A stretch of 64,000 nucleotides of DNA from JB111 sp049856295 (GTDB taxonomy: Bacteria > Actinomycetota > Actinomycetes > Actinomycetales > Actinomycetaceae): the NCBI RefSeq assembly GCF_049856295.1, contig NZ_JBNDMZ010000008.1, positions 140,859 through 204,858 of the forward strand, written 5' to 3'. This document shows positions 35,214-43,495 of the stretch, one piece after another. Below the pieces are notes generated by a model. That model was not told where the DNA came from. It searched no databases and worked only from the letters and a program-made list of their open reading frames with translations. Each line of letters starts with the position of its first letter. Within the stretch, counting starts at the first letter, position 1. The translations under genes were made by a program, and so were the position numbers.

Positions 35214-36527
35214 TCAGCGGTCGAGCGGCAGGGTGAGGTCGACGGCGAGCCCGGCGGTGGTTCCCCGCAGCTCGAGGTGCCCGCCCATCCGCTCCATGAG
35301 CCGGGCGGCGGTGTAGAGCCCGAGGCCCTGGCCGGGGATGCCGGCGGACCCCGTCCCGCGCACGCCTCTGCCGAGCACGGCGGTCAGCTCCTCGGCGGGC
35401 AGGCCCGGACCTGAGTCGGTGACGGTAAGCGTGACCGTGTCCGCGGTCGCCTCCCCGTCGACGTCCCCGGCCGCGTCCCCGCCGGCGGCCGTGATCCCGT
35501 CGGCGTCCACCCGGCCGGTCACGGTCACCGGGCCGCGCGCGTACTTGGCGGCGTTGAGCAGGACGTTGTCGAGCACCTGCGCGAGGCGGCGCGGGTCGGC
35601 GCGCACGAGGACCTCCGGTACCGACGCCTCGGTGACGAGGCCCGCCGTGTCCGCCCCGCGCACGAGGGCGGTGAGGTCGTCGGGCGTGAGCGTGCGGGGC
35701 TCGACCGCGAGGTCGGTGGCGGCGTCGGCGCCGGCGGCGGTGAGGTCGTCGGCGAGCTCGCCGATCTGCGCGGCCTTGGCGAGGACCACGTCGAGCCGCT
35801 CGCGTACCGCAGGGTCGTCGGTGCGCAGGGCGAGCAGCTCGGTCGTGGCAACGATCGACGCGATCGGCGTGCGAAGGTCGTGGCTCAGCTCGGCGACCAG
35901 CTCGTGGCGCGCGGCGACGGCCTCGGCCTCCGCGGCGCGCGCCCGGGCGAGCTCGGTGCGCAGCAGGTCGAACGATTCGGTGAACTCCCCGAACGGGCGT
36001 CCGCGGTCCATCGCCAGCGGCACGTCGAGGTCGCCCGCGGCCACGGCGGTGGCGTGCCGGCGCAGCCGCGCGAACGGCCGCAGGACGCCCCGCTCGACCG
36101 ACACCCACACCAGCATGACGAGGGCGGCGGCCGCGAGGACGAGGACGCCGGCCCGCACCCGGTCCGCGCGAGCGGCGTCGGCCAGGGCGTCCGCCTCCGC
36201 GTCGCGCACGAGGACCGTCCCCACGCGCCGGCCGTCGACGACGACCCCGAGCGAGGAGGCGCGTGCGCGGACCGCGTCGAGCTCGTCGGCCACGGGCTCG
36301 CCGCGGGCCAGGAGGACGGTGCCGTCGTCGTCGAGCACCGTGAAGTCCGGCCCCGGCGGGTAGTCGGCGAGATCGAGGTCGCCCCAGGAGGCCTCGGTGC
36401 GGGCGCGGACGTCGTTGGCGGCGACCGGGTCGCCGTCGGGCGTGGTCGGCGCCGGTGCGAGGAGGAGCCACGCGCCAGCCGCGAGGAGGAGGAGCACGGC
36501 GACGACGACGAACCGCCGCCTCGTCAC
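35214..36527 (-). CDS. Two-component sensor histidine kinase
   Basis: A 437-residue kinase. A first helix (about 5-25) and a second (about 148-168) flank a 120-residue extracytoplasmic sensor. HAMP follows (RPFARLRRHATAVAAGDLDV), then HisKA with the phospho-acceptor in HELVAELSHDLRTPIAS, and the ATPase with N box VLDNVLLNAAKYA, G1 DSGPGLP and G2 GQGLGLYTA. An Ala/Gly/Asp-rich insertion of about 20 residues interrupts the ATPase domain before DTVTLTVTDSG. Its GTG start overlaps the regulator stop by four bases, so the two are coupled. Confidence 0.93.
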   Translation of the reverse strand: MTRRRFVVVAVLLLLAAGAWLLLAPAPTTPDGDPVAANDVRARTEASWGDLDLADYPPGPDFTVLDDDGTVLLARGEPVADELDAVRARASSLGVVVDGRRVGTVLVRDAEADALADAARADRVRAGVLVLAAAALVMLVWVSVERGVLRPFARLRRHATAVAAGDLDVPLAMDRGRPFGEFTESFDLLRTELARARAAEAEAVAARHELVAELSHDLRTPIASIVATTELLALRTDDPAVRERLDVVLAKAAQIGELADDLTAAGADAATDLAVEPRTLTPDDLTALVRGADTAGLVTEASVPEVLVRADPRRLAQVLDNVLLNAAKYARGPVTVTGRVDADGITAAGGDAAGDVDGEATADTVTLTVTDSGPGLPAEELTAVLGRGVRGTGSAGIPGQGLGLYTAARLMERMGGHLELRGTTAGLAVDLTLPLDR

Positions 36528-37225
36528 GGCGTGCGGCCCTCGAACAGGTAGCCGCGGCCCCACACGGTGCGGACGTAGGTGGGGGCGTCGGCGTCGGGCT
36601 CGATCTTCGTCCGCAGGCGGCGCACGTGGACGGACAGGGTGGACTCGCCGGTGAACGTCGAGCCCCACACCTGCTCGAGCAGCTCGGCCTTGGGCACCAC
36701 GCGCCCGCGGTTGGCCACCAGGTGGCGCAGCAGTCGGTCCTCCATCGCGGTGAGGGAGACCTCGGCGCCGGCCACGTGGACGCGGCCCGTGGCCGCGTCG
36801 ACCCTCAGGTGATCGTCCGCGTAGCCCGCGTCCGCGCCCGAGGTGCCCTGCGGCGTCGGGCCGGTCCTGCGGTCGAGGATGCGGCGGACCTTGGCGAGGA
36901 GGACCGCGAGGGAGAACGGCTTGCGGACGTAGTCGTCGCCGCCGATCGTCAGGGCGTGGACCTGGTCGTCGTCGGAGCCGCGGGCGGAGAGGAAGACGAT
37001 CGACGCGTCGGACGTGGCGCGGACCCGGCGGCACAGCTCGAACCCGGACATGCCGGGGAGGTTGATGTCGAGCAGCAGGACGGTCGCGGTGTCGGTCGCG
37101 AGGAGGTCGAGGGCGGCCTCGGCGGTGGTGACGTAGGTGGAGCGGACGTCGAAGCTCGCGAGGTACTCGGTGGTCGAGGCGGCGAGGGGTTCCTCGTCGT
37201 CGATCATCAGCACGTCGTGGTGCAT
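36524..37225 (-). CDS. OmpR/PhoB-family response regulator
   Basis: A 233-residue DNA-binding regulator. The receiver domain has the acidic pair in LMIDDEEP near 10, the phospho-acceptor Asp in VLLLDINLPGMSG near 54 and the conserved Lys in YVRKPFSLAVLL near 104. The C-terminal winged helix (about 140-233) ends SVHVRRLRTKIE and YVRTVWGRGYLFEG. ATG at 37225 has GGAGGAG upstream; the frame is open to 37300. With the adjacent kinase it likely controls the FtsX-type ABC operon, where a direct repeat of suitable spacing is present. Confidence 0.93.
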   Translation of the reverse strand: MHHDVLMIDDEEPLAASTTEYLASFDVRSTYVTTAEAALDLLATDTATVLLLDINLPGMSGFELCRRVRATSDASIVFLSARGSDDDQVHALTIGGDDYVRKPFSLAVLLAKVRRILDRRTGPTPQGTSGADAGYADDHLRVDAATGRVHVAGAEVSLTAMEDRLLRHLVANRGRVVPKAELLEQVWGSTFTGESTLSVHVRRLRTKIEPDADAPTYVRTVWGRGYLFEGRTP

Positions 37226-37338
37226 CGCTCCTCCGCCCGGCCGGTCCGCGCCGGTGGTCCTGTCCCGTAGTTGTACCAGGGGCGGGGTACCCCGGATCAC
37301 CGGGGGACGGCTCGCACGGTCGTCGATAGTTTCGCGGC

Positions 37339-38034
37339 ATGCACTCGTACCTGGCGGAGGGGGTCGCTCGGCTCCGGGCCACCGGCACCCTCGTGCTGCG
37401 GGGATCGGCGACGAGGGCGCCGGTGGTCGAGACCGTCGCGATCGTGCTCGTCGTGCTCATCGGGGGCGTGCTGCTGCACGCCCTCGCACTCGTGGCGGCA
37501 TTCATGGAGTTCGGCTTCCTCTCCGTGGTCCAGATGCTCGGCGGCGTGATCGTGCTGTGCGTGGCCGGCATCGTCGCGCTCGCCGTCGTCGGTACCCGGA
37601 GCGCTCGCCTGCGGGCGAGCGAGGCGGAGCCCGTGGTGCTCGACGACCGCGGGCTCGCCATGCGGGGCGTGGGCCCGTTGCCCTGGCACGCGCTCGGGCC
37701 GGCGCGGATCTCGACCTGGCGCGGGGCCGACGGCGAGGCGCGCGGCAGGCGGGGGAGCGTCCCGCTCACCGGTCTCGGGATCCAGCTCGTCGAGGGTGAG
37801 CTCACGGGGCGTGACTGGTTCCGGCTCCGGGCGCGGGTGCGGCCCTCGTGGACCGGGCAGCCCCCGGCGATCGACCTGCCCGGCGTCGTCGGCATGTCCG
37901 CACGCGAGGTCGCGATCCTCGTCAACGCTGCCCGGGACCTGCACCTCGGGGTCGCCCTGTCCGCCCCGGACCGTGGCGAACGGCTCCCGTCCGTGGCCGA
38001 CGCGTACCGGTTTCCGACCGACGAGGACGCCTAG
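37339..38034 (+). CDS. Two-helix membrane protein with a PH-like soluble part
   Basis: A 231-residue protein with two membrane helices (about 31-52, VETVAIVLVVLIGGVLLHAL; and about 62-85) joined by a short loop, followed by a soluble beta-rich domain. That part starts VVLDDRGLAMRGVGPLPWHA, a pattern common to bacterial PH-like membrane proteins. The late segment VGMSAREVAILVNAARDLH is helical. Function is unknown. GATAGT lies eight bases before the ATG, so leaderless translation is possible. ychF follows after nine bases but has its own promoter. Confidence 0.7.
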   Translation: MHSYLAEGVARLRATGTLVLRGSATRAPVVETVAIVLVVLIGGVLLHALALVAAFMEFGFLSVVQMLGGVIVLCVAGIVALAVVGTRSARLRASEAEPVVLDDRGLAMRGVGPLPWHALGPARISTWRGADGEARGRRGSVPLTGLGIQLVEGELTGRDWFRLRARVRPSWTGQPPAIDLPGVVGMSAREVAILVNAARDLHLGVALSAPDRGERLPSVADAYRFPTDEDA

Positions 38035-38037
38035 ACT
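38032..38037 (+). promoter_or_regulatory. -10 element of a leaderless ychF promoter
   Basis: TAGACT ends six bases before the GTG of ychF at 38044. It overlaps the stop codon of the upstream gene and there is no ribosome site. Confidence 0.55.
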
Positions 38038-38043
38038 CCCCGG

Positions 38044-39129
38044 GTGGCACTCACCATCGGAATCGCCGGCCTGCCCAACGTCGGCAAGTCGACCCTCTTC
38101 AACGCCCTGACCCGCGCGAGCGTGCTCGCCGCGAACTACCCGTTCGCGACGATCGAGCCGAACGTCGGCGTGGTCCCGCTGCCCGACCCGCGCCTGCAGG
38201 TGCTCTCCGACATCTTCGGCAGCGAGCGGACCCTCCCGGCGACGGTCTCGTTCGTCGACATCGCGGGCATCGTCAAGGGCGCGAGCGAGGGGGAGGGGCT
38301 GGGCAACCAGTTCCTCGCCAACATCCGTGAGGCCGAGGCGATCTGCCAGGTCACGCGCGCGTTCAGCGACCCCGACGTCGTGCACGTCGACGGCCAGGTC
38401 GACCCGGCCGCCGACATCGAGACCATCACCACCGAGCTCGTCCTCGCCGACCTGCAGACCCTCGAGAAGGCGATCCCGCGCCTCGAGAAGGAGGCCCGGG
38501 TGAAGAAGGGGGAGCCCGAGGTGCTCGCGACGGCCAAGGCCGCCGTCGAGATCCTCGAGCGCGGCGAGACGCTGTCCGCCGCCGGCGCCTCGAAGGGGCT
38601 CGACCAGGAGATCCTCGCGACCTTCCAGCTGATGACGACCAAGCCGTTCATCTACGTCTTCAACACCGACGACGACGGGCTGGCCGACGCCGACATGCAG
38701 GCCCGGCTGCGCGAGCTCGTGGCCCCCGCGGAGGCGATCTTCCTCGACGCGAAGTTCGAGTCCGAGCTCGTCGAGCTCGAGCCCGACGAGGCCGCGGAGA
38801 TGCTCGCGGAGTCCGGACAGGACGAGGCGGGCCTCGACCAGCTCGCCCGCGTCGGCTTCGACACCCTCGGGCTGCAGACGTACCTCACGGCCGGGCCGAA
38901 GGAGGCCCGCGCGTGGACGATCGGCAAGGGCTGGAAGGCCCCGCAGGCCGCCGGTGTCATCCACACCGACTTCGAGAAGGGCTTCATCAAGGCGGAGATC
39001 ATCAGCTTCGACGACCTCGTCGAGGCCGGCTCCGTGACCGAGGCGCGCTCCCGCGGCCGGGCCCGTATGGAGGGCAAGGACTACGTCATGCAGGACGGGG
39101 ACGTCGTGGAGTTCCGCTTCAACGTGTGA
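38044..39129 (+). CDS. ychF: Redox-regulated ATPase YchF
   Basis: A 361-residue Obg-like ATPase associated with the ribosome. Walker A is GLPNVGKST at residues 8-16, and the G4 position reads NTDDDG instead of NKxD, which explains ATP preference. The coiled-coil domain (about 125-195) and the TGS domain (about 275-359) follow, the latter with ARAWTIGKGWKAPQAAGVIH, GFIKAEIISFDDL and the invariant ending DGDVVEFRFNV. The 3' end is partly duplicated at about 41350, where it marks the end of a foreign islet. Confidence 0.95.
   Translation: MALTIGIAGLPNVGKSTLFNALTRASVLAANYPFATIEPNVGVVPLPDPRLQVLSDIFGSERTLPATVSFVDIAGIVKGASEGEGLGNQFLANIREAEAICQVTRAFSDPDVVHVDGQVDPAADIETITTELVLADLQTLEKAIPRLEKEARVKKGEPEVLATAKAAVEILERGETLSAAGASKGLDQEILATFQLMTTKPFIYVFNTDDDGLADADMQARLRELVAPAEAIFLDAKFESELVELEPDEAAEMLAESGQDEAGLDQLARVGFDTLGLQTYLTAGPKEARAWTIGKGWKAPQAAGVIHTDFEKGFIKAEIISFDDLVEAGSVTEARSRGRARMEGKDYVMQDGDVVEFRFNV
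39100..39129 (+). repeat. Copy 1 of the ychF 3'-end repeat (intact, in the gene)
   Basis: The last 30 bases of ychF, encoding DVVEFRFNV and stop. A diverged copy at 41348-41373 marks the far side of the islet, and a shorter 14-base match occurs at 42012-42025. Confidence 0.55.
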
Positions 39130-39304
39130 TCACGCGTCCGTCCAACGGGACGGTCATGGAGGTCGACGTCAGCTCCCAGAGTCTCGATGATGCGGCGGCC
39201 ATGATTCGCCCGTGGCGCGGTCGCTTCGGCTTGGTCCACCGGGCCCGGCCGCGTGTACGTCGACATGCGCGGGGAGAACTCAGTGAGTCGGTCTGCGCAT
39301 TCGT

Positions 39305-40246
39305 TCAGTCGGTTGGGAACGGGACCTTTGTGAGGTTCTGGGTCAACTCCCACATTCGCCTGGCGTCGTCGGTGCTGCGCAGGCGCGAGTAGAGCTTCTG
39401 CTCGGCGGGTCGCCCACCGAGGCCGCGTATGCCGTTGGGTCCGAAGAGCTTCCCTCCTTGTTCCCCGGGGGTGGTGGCGGCCATGAGCGCGGGCAGACCT
39501 GCGGTGGCAACCGTTCCCATGATGCCGACCCTGGACAGGAAGGTGATCAGCCCGCGTGCGCGCACCGCCTGGGTGCGTCCGATCTCGGGGCGCACGTCGA
39601 GCAGACTGGTGGGGGCGACACCGGGGTGGGAGAGGTTTGCGGTGATGCCCCAGCCGTTCGCCTTGCTGCGCCGGTCGAGCTCGAGCCCGAAGAGGCCGTA
39701 GGCGATCTTGGAGTGGGAGTACGCGCCCATGCTGTCGTAGGAGCGCTCCCAGTTCGGGTCATCCCAGTTCACAGCTCCCTGATTCGCAGCGATGCTGATC
39801 TGCAGCGTGACTCGCGCTTCACCCTCGCGCAGGAGCGGCAGTAGATGGCTGATGAGGGCCGCGTGGCCGAGGTGGTTCGTGCCGAATTGAATCTCGAATC
39901 CGTCCTGGGTGACCTGTCGTTCGGGCGGGTGCATGATGCCGGCGTTTCCGATGAACATGTGGATCGGGTGGCCCTCGTTCCTGAGGGTTTCGCCAAGCGC
40001 TGCCGTGGAGTCCAGCGAAGACAGGTCCAGGTCTCGCAGCGACACTCTGGCCGTGGGGGTCCGTTCACGGATCGTCGCGAGCGCGGCTTCCCCCTTGCGT
40101 GGATTGCGCACCGGGAGGACGAGGTCTGCTCCGGCTGCGGCGAGTCGAGTCGCAATGACCACGCCCATACCGTCGCTGCCGCCGGTGAGGACGACCCGTT
40201 TGCCGGTGAGCTCGGGGACGGAGAGATCAATGGGGGTACGGGCCAT
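39305..40246 (-). CDS. Short-chain dehydrogenase/reductase
   Basis: A 313-residue NAD(P)-dependent oxidoreductase of unknown substrate. The cofactor motif TGGSDGMG lies near residue 21, IGNAGIMH (the NNAG equivalent) near 97, and the catalytic Tyr/Lys pair is YSHSK near 182. The arrangement, with RNPRKGEAAL after the second strand, suggests NADP preference and resembles retinol-dehydrogenase-like SDRs. ATG at 40246 has AAGGTGA upstream. Codon use is less GC-biased than in the flanks. It is divergent from a MmyB-type regulator, a common pairing in which the regulator controls the SDR. Confidence 0.88.
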   Translation of the reverse strand: MARTPIDLSVPELTGKRVVLTGGSDGMGVVIATRLAAAGADLVLPVRNPRKGEAALATIRERTPTARVSLRDLDLSSLDSTAALGETLRNEGHPIHMFIGNAGIMHPPERQVTQDGFEIQFGTNHLGHAALISHLLPLLREGEARVTLQISIAANQGAVNWDDPNWERSYDSMGAYSHSKIAYGLFGLELDRRSKANGWGITANLSHPGVAPTSLLDVRPEIGRTQAVRARGLITFLSRVGIMGTVATAGLPALMAATTPGEQGGKLFGPNGIRGLGGRPAEQKLYSRLRSTDDARRMWELTQNLTKVPFPTD

Positions 40247-40448
40247 GAGGGTCACCTTCTCTTGCCTGTGGGGCTGGTCTGCCCGCGTGTCGAGGTGTCT
40301 CAAGCCTGAGCAGGTAACACGTCCAGATCCAGGACCTCCCGATCAGTGGCTGAGCCGCGTCGGTCGTTCATTCGCGCAGGGGTGGACCGGCGGACCCTGG
40401 CTACGGGCCCACCGTGGGCGGGAGACTGGAGAGGAGGAAAGGACGCGC

Positions 40449-41291
40449 ATGGAGATAGATCGGGTCGCGCTGGCAGAGTTCTTACGCCACCGCCGAGGAG
40501 TTCTACAGCCCGAAGACGTGGGAATGCCCCGCGGGGTGCGTCGCCGTACCGGCGGTTTGCGCCGCGAGGAGGTAGCGGCGTTGTGCCACATGTCGCCCGA
40601 CTACTACGCAAGACTCGAGCGAGCACGTGGTCCGCACCCTTCAGAGCAGATGATCGCATCGATGGCGCAGGGCCTTCACCTGACTCATCACGAGCGTGAT
40701 CATCTCTTCCGTCTCGCCGGCCATACGCCTCCGCCGAGTGGCACAGCGAATGAGCAACACATCGCGCCGGGCCTCCTTCGGATCCTCGACCGACTCGACG
40801 ACAGCCCTGCCGAGATCGTCACCGAACTCGGCGAGACCCTCCGGCAGACGCGGATGGGCGTCGCGCTCACCGGCGACCTCACTGCCTACACCGGCCCCTC
40901 ACGCAGCATCGGTTATCGGTGGTTCACCGACCCCACCGCCCGGTCGCGCTATGCGAGTGAAGACCATGGTCGACTCTCTCGCGTGTTCGTCGCCGGCTTG
41001 CGCGAAGCCACCGCAAGACGCGGCCCTGATTCCTACGCCGCATACCTTGCCGGGGCCCTCGCCGGTGAGTCTGAGGAGTTCCGCGCTCTCTGGGATCTCC
41101 ATGAGGTGGGGCTCCGCCCCGCGCCCGGGAAGCGCTTCATCCACCCTGAGGTTGGGCTCCTGGATCTGGCTTGTCAGACTCTCGCGGACCCCGAGCAGTC
41201 GCACCTTCTCCTGGTCTACACCGCGAAGCCCGGCAGTGAGAGCCACGAGAAGCTCCAGTCGCTCTCCGTCATTGCTGGCGCGCAGCGCTGA
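40449..41291 (+). CDS. Helix-turn-helix regulator with MmyB-like ligand domain
   Basis: A 280-residue regulator. The N-terminal XRE-type HTH (about 8-85) has the family pattern LAEFLRHRRGVLQPEDVGMP and LRREEVAALCHMSPDYYARL. Residues about 100-275 are the MmyB-like PAS-type ligand domain, with GYRWFTDPTARSRY near 155 and a late FIHPEVGLLDLACQTL motif that often binds fatty acids in this family. GGAGGAAAGG precedes the ATG. It probably controls the divergent SDR and itself through the 202-base intergenic region. Confidence 0.9.
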   Translation: MEIDRVALAEFLRHRRGVLQPEDVGMPRGVRRRTGGLRREEVAALCHMSPDYYARLERARGPHPSEQMIASMAQGLHLTHHERDHLFRLAGHTPPPSGTANEQHIAPGLLRILDRLDDSPAEIVTELGETLRQTRMGVALTGDLTAYTGPSRSIGYRWFTDPTARSRYASEDHGRLSRVFVAGLREATARRGPDSYAAYLAGALAGESEEFRALWDLHEVGLRPAPGKRFIHPEVGLLDLACQTLADPEQSHLLLVYTAKPGSESHEKLQSLSVIAGAQR

Positions 41292-41347
41292 TCTCCCGGT
41301 CGAGGCGGCAGCGCCGTCGCTCCTGAAGAAATAGCCCTACGTGTCGG

Positions 41348-41373
41348 GACGTGGTGGAGTTCCGGTTGAACGT
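41348..41373 (+). repeat. Copy 2 of the ychF 3'-end repeat (decayed)
   Basis: Reading + strand, the bases encode DVVEFRLNVWR and a stop, against DVVEFRFNV and stop in ychF. The shared stretch has only a few mismatches. It has no gene body upstream, so it is a remnant and not a gene. Confidence 0.5.
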
Positions 41374-41447
41374 CTGGCGTTGATGACGCCGCGGAGGAGC
41401 GCGTCACGACCCGTGCGGCTGGGGCGCGGTACCAGGAGCCGAGGGCA

Positions 41448-41804
41448 TCAATCGTCGACGTAGGTTCTCGATGCGCGTGCTATCCGTGCCACGAGATCAT
41501 CCGGGACCGGCTTGCGCGGTGCGAAGGTGATTCCGGTCTTGCTCGCCTTGAGGCCTGCTTCTGCTATCTCTTCGGCGTGATCTGAGATCGCGGGGGCAAG
41601 GAAGTACAGCCCGACCTGCTTGCTGAACGCCGCGTAGCTCGCGACGACCGTGCCTTGGATCCTGAACCCCGGCATGTTGTACGCCGTCATCTCCTCTGCT
41701 TCCGGCAGGGCCCCGCGCAGCAGATCCCGCAGGTGAGCGAGAACGGGGCGGAACGCCTCAGGTGCTGCGGCGATGTATGCATCGTGGTCGGTGATAGTGG
41801 CCAT
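41448..41804 (-). CDS. DUF1801 (YdhG-like) protein
   Basis: A 118-residue single-domain protein of the DUF1801/YdhG group. Conserved parts are PEAFRPVLAHLRDLLRGALP, EEMTAYNMPGFRIQGTVVAS, the strand VGLYFLAP and the end SKTGITFAPRKPVPDDLVAR. Some relatives bind frataxin-like iron partners; the function here is unknown. Codon use is more mixed than in core genes. It lies between the second and third copies of the ychF-end sequence, so it may belong to the same accessory insertion. Confidence 0.85.
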   Translation of the reverse strand: MATITDHDAYIAAAPEAFRPVLAHLRDLLRGALPEAEEMTAYNMPGFRIQGTVVASYAAFSKQVGLYFLAPAISDHAEEIAEAGLKASKTGITFAPRKPVPDDLVARIARASRTYVDD

Positions 41805-42011
41805 GTCTCCGCCATCCTCTCAGCTGTGGGAATTCTAGCCTCGTCCGTTCGCCGGAATCCATGAGCGGGTTCGGGGAGGGAGGCGTGATCCGCACGGCCG
41901 GCGACTGTCCACGCATTGACGGGTGTTCGTGTGATTCCCCGACGTGTTTCAGGCTGCAGTCCGAAGGGCAGCTCACTTAAGGAAGGGGGACGTTGTTCGA
42001 CGACGGAATGC

Positions 42012-42025
42012 GGTGGAGTTCCGGT
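42012..42025. repeat. Short third match to the ychF-end repeat
   Basis: GGTGGAGTTCCGGT at 42012-42025 is identical to 41353-41366 in copy 2 over 14 bases. Flanks do not match, so it could be chance or the trace of a second insertion that carried DUF1801. The surrounding 272 bases (41805-42076) hold no gene that I can see. Confidence 0.3.
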
Positions 42026-42076
42026 CCGACAACTGATTCTCCTGCGCCGAGGACGAGCGAGGCTCGGGGCGTGAGG

Positions 42077-42679
42077 TCAGAGCACCCCGCGCCGCGCTGC
42101 GTGCTTGCGGTAGATCGTCACGGCGGAGGCCACTCGCGGGTGCGTGTCGTCGTCGAGCAGGTCGGCGATACCGAGGCCACGTGCCACGTCGGCATCCGAC
42201 CCCTTCTTGATGAACCAGAGCGGGGCGGTGACGGCGGATCGCCGGCGGAGGGGGTCCTCCGAGCGGGCGAGGTCCTCGAGGATCGAGAACGCGCATGCGC
42301 CGACGAGGATCGGCCACCCCAGCACGCGGGGCGCCGCGCGATCGACCATGTCCCACGTCGTGATCGCGTCGTGGTGATCGAGGTAGACGGCGGCAAGGTT
42401 CGCGCGCTCGTCGTCGGTGAGCCGGCGCCGGGCGCGGAAGTCGAGGATGCAGAAGGCGGCGAGCCGTGGCTCGTACGCCGGGTGCGCGAGCAGTCGTTCG
42501 AGCTCGTCCTGCGGAAGTCCGGTCGCGCGCTTGGCGATGTCGAACAGCGTCCCCATCCGGACGCCGAGGACGGGCTCGTCCGGCGAGACCCGTGTCCGTG
42601 TCCGAGCGACCTCTCCGGGGTCGGCCGCGTCCTGCAGCGAGGCGACGAGGTCCTGCGCCGTCGTCGGCGAGCTAGCCAT
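42077..42679 (-). CDS. AlkD-like DNA alkylation repair protein
   Basis: A 200-residue all-helical protein of the HEAT-like AlkD family of DNA glycosylases, which remove positively charged alkylated bases. Visible landmarks are GVRMGTLFDIAKRATGLP, the YLDHHDAITTWDMVDRAAPR helix with the conserved W-D and D-x-A positions, and SEDPLRRRSAVTAPLWFIKK. It is slightly shorter than typical 220-240 residue members. TAGGGT ends six bases before the ATG, so translation is probably leaderless. Confidence 0.85.
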   Translation of the reverse strand: MASSPTTAQDLVASLQDAADPGEVARTRTRVSPDEPVLGVRMGTLFDIAKRATGLPQDELERLLAHPAYEPRLAAFCILDFRARRRLTDDERANLAAVYLDHHDAITTWDMVDRAAPRVLGWPILVGACAFSILEDLARSEDPLRRRSAVTAPLWFIKKGSDADVARGLGIADLLDDDTHPRVASAVTIYRKHAARRGVL

Positions 42680-42726
42680 GGCTCGACCCTAGGGCGCCGG
42701 TGCCGCCAGCTCCGGCGGTTCCGGCG

Positions 42727-43383
42727 TCAGGCGACCAGGAACTGGGCGACGGGCTCGGCCTGGTAGTGCTCGGCGAGCGGCTTGCCGAGGTGGGGGTCGG
42801 GGCGGCTCGGGTCGGCGCCGCGGCTGATGAGGGCACGAAAGATCCGGGTGAGGTCGTCGACGAGCTCGGGGTTGAGCGGCTTGGGGTCCACCCAGTCCGG
42901 GTCGCTGTGGCGGTAGGACGGGAGAATCTGCCGCGCGTCGAGCACGGCGCGTGCCAGTGAGGAGTTGCCGTAGGAGTCGAGGGCCTGTACGTCGGCGCCG
43001 GAGTCGAGCAGCAGCTCGAGCGCGGCGAACGCGGCATCGGACGTCTCGGCCGAGTTGCGCAGCTGCCAGGGGTTCTCCTCGCGCCAGGTGGGACGCAGCC
43101 AGCGCGACCGCATGACGGCCGCCATGATCGCGTCGTGGAGGACCGGCATCGCCCACGGCTCTCGTTCGCCGTGCTCGATGTAGTTCGGGTCGGCGCCGTG
43201 GTCGAGGAGCAGGGCGCCGATCTCGAACTCACCGGTGCGGTACGCGACCTGAAGGGGTGACTGCCCCTGGTACTTCTTCGGTGGCGCGGAGGCGGCGAGC
43301 GTGACCATGTCCGGGTTCTTTGCCAGTCGCGCCCGGACGGCGTCGACGTCCCCCGCGACGATCTCCTTGAAGGCGATCTGCAT
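42727..43383 (-). CDS. Ankyrin-repeat protein
   Basis: A 218-residue protein with three to four ankyrin repeats. Clear ones are at about 5-35 (GDVDAVRARLAKNPDMVTLA), 38-72 (QSPLQVAYRTGEFEIGALLL, then DHGADPNYIE) and 112-160 (ALELLLDSGADVQALDSYGN). A final partial unit reads IFRALISRGADPSRPD. Such proteins bind other proteins; the partner is unknown. GGGGAGC precedes the ATG. The neighbours on both sides are on small transcripts and give no clue. Confidence 0.85.
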   Translation of the reverse strand: MQIAFKEIVAGDVDAVRARLAKNPDMVTLAASAPPKKYQGQSPLQVAYRTGEFEIGALLLDHGADPNYIEHGEREPWAMPVLHDAIMAAVMRSRWLRPTWREENPWQLRNSAETSDAAFAALELLLDSGADVQALDSYGNSSLARAVLDARQILPSYRHSDPDWVDPKPLNPELVDDLTRIFRALISRGADPSRPDPHLGKPLAEHYQAEPVAQFLVA

Positions 43384-43495
43384 GCTGCTCCCCGTTGTCC
43401 GTGCCCGGCCCGAAACGCCGTTGTCGCGTCAATGTAGCGTCGCCCGGGGCGTGCCGGACCTCCGGCTGCCCCGACCGATCTGGAGACGGGACGAC

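Larger units (their letters stand above)
39130..41373. mobile_element. Lower-GC islet inserted at the 3' end of ychF
   Basis: The stretch carries an SDR gene and a divergent regulator with visibly more A and T, including many codons ending in T or A, than the genes around it. It begins at the ychF stop and ends in a decayed copy of the ychF 3' end. No integrase or transposase is present, so it may be a remnant or was moved in trans. The first 175 bases hold no gene. Confidence 0.45.

Noticed and set aside
39081..39353. Minus-strand 90-codon frame after ychF
   Set aside because: Half of it is antisense to ychF and it has no ribosome site or known motif.
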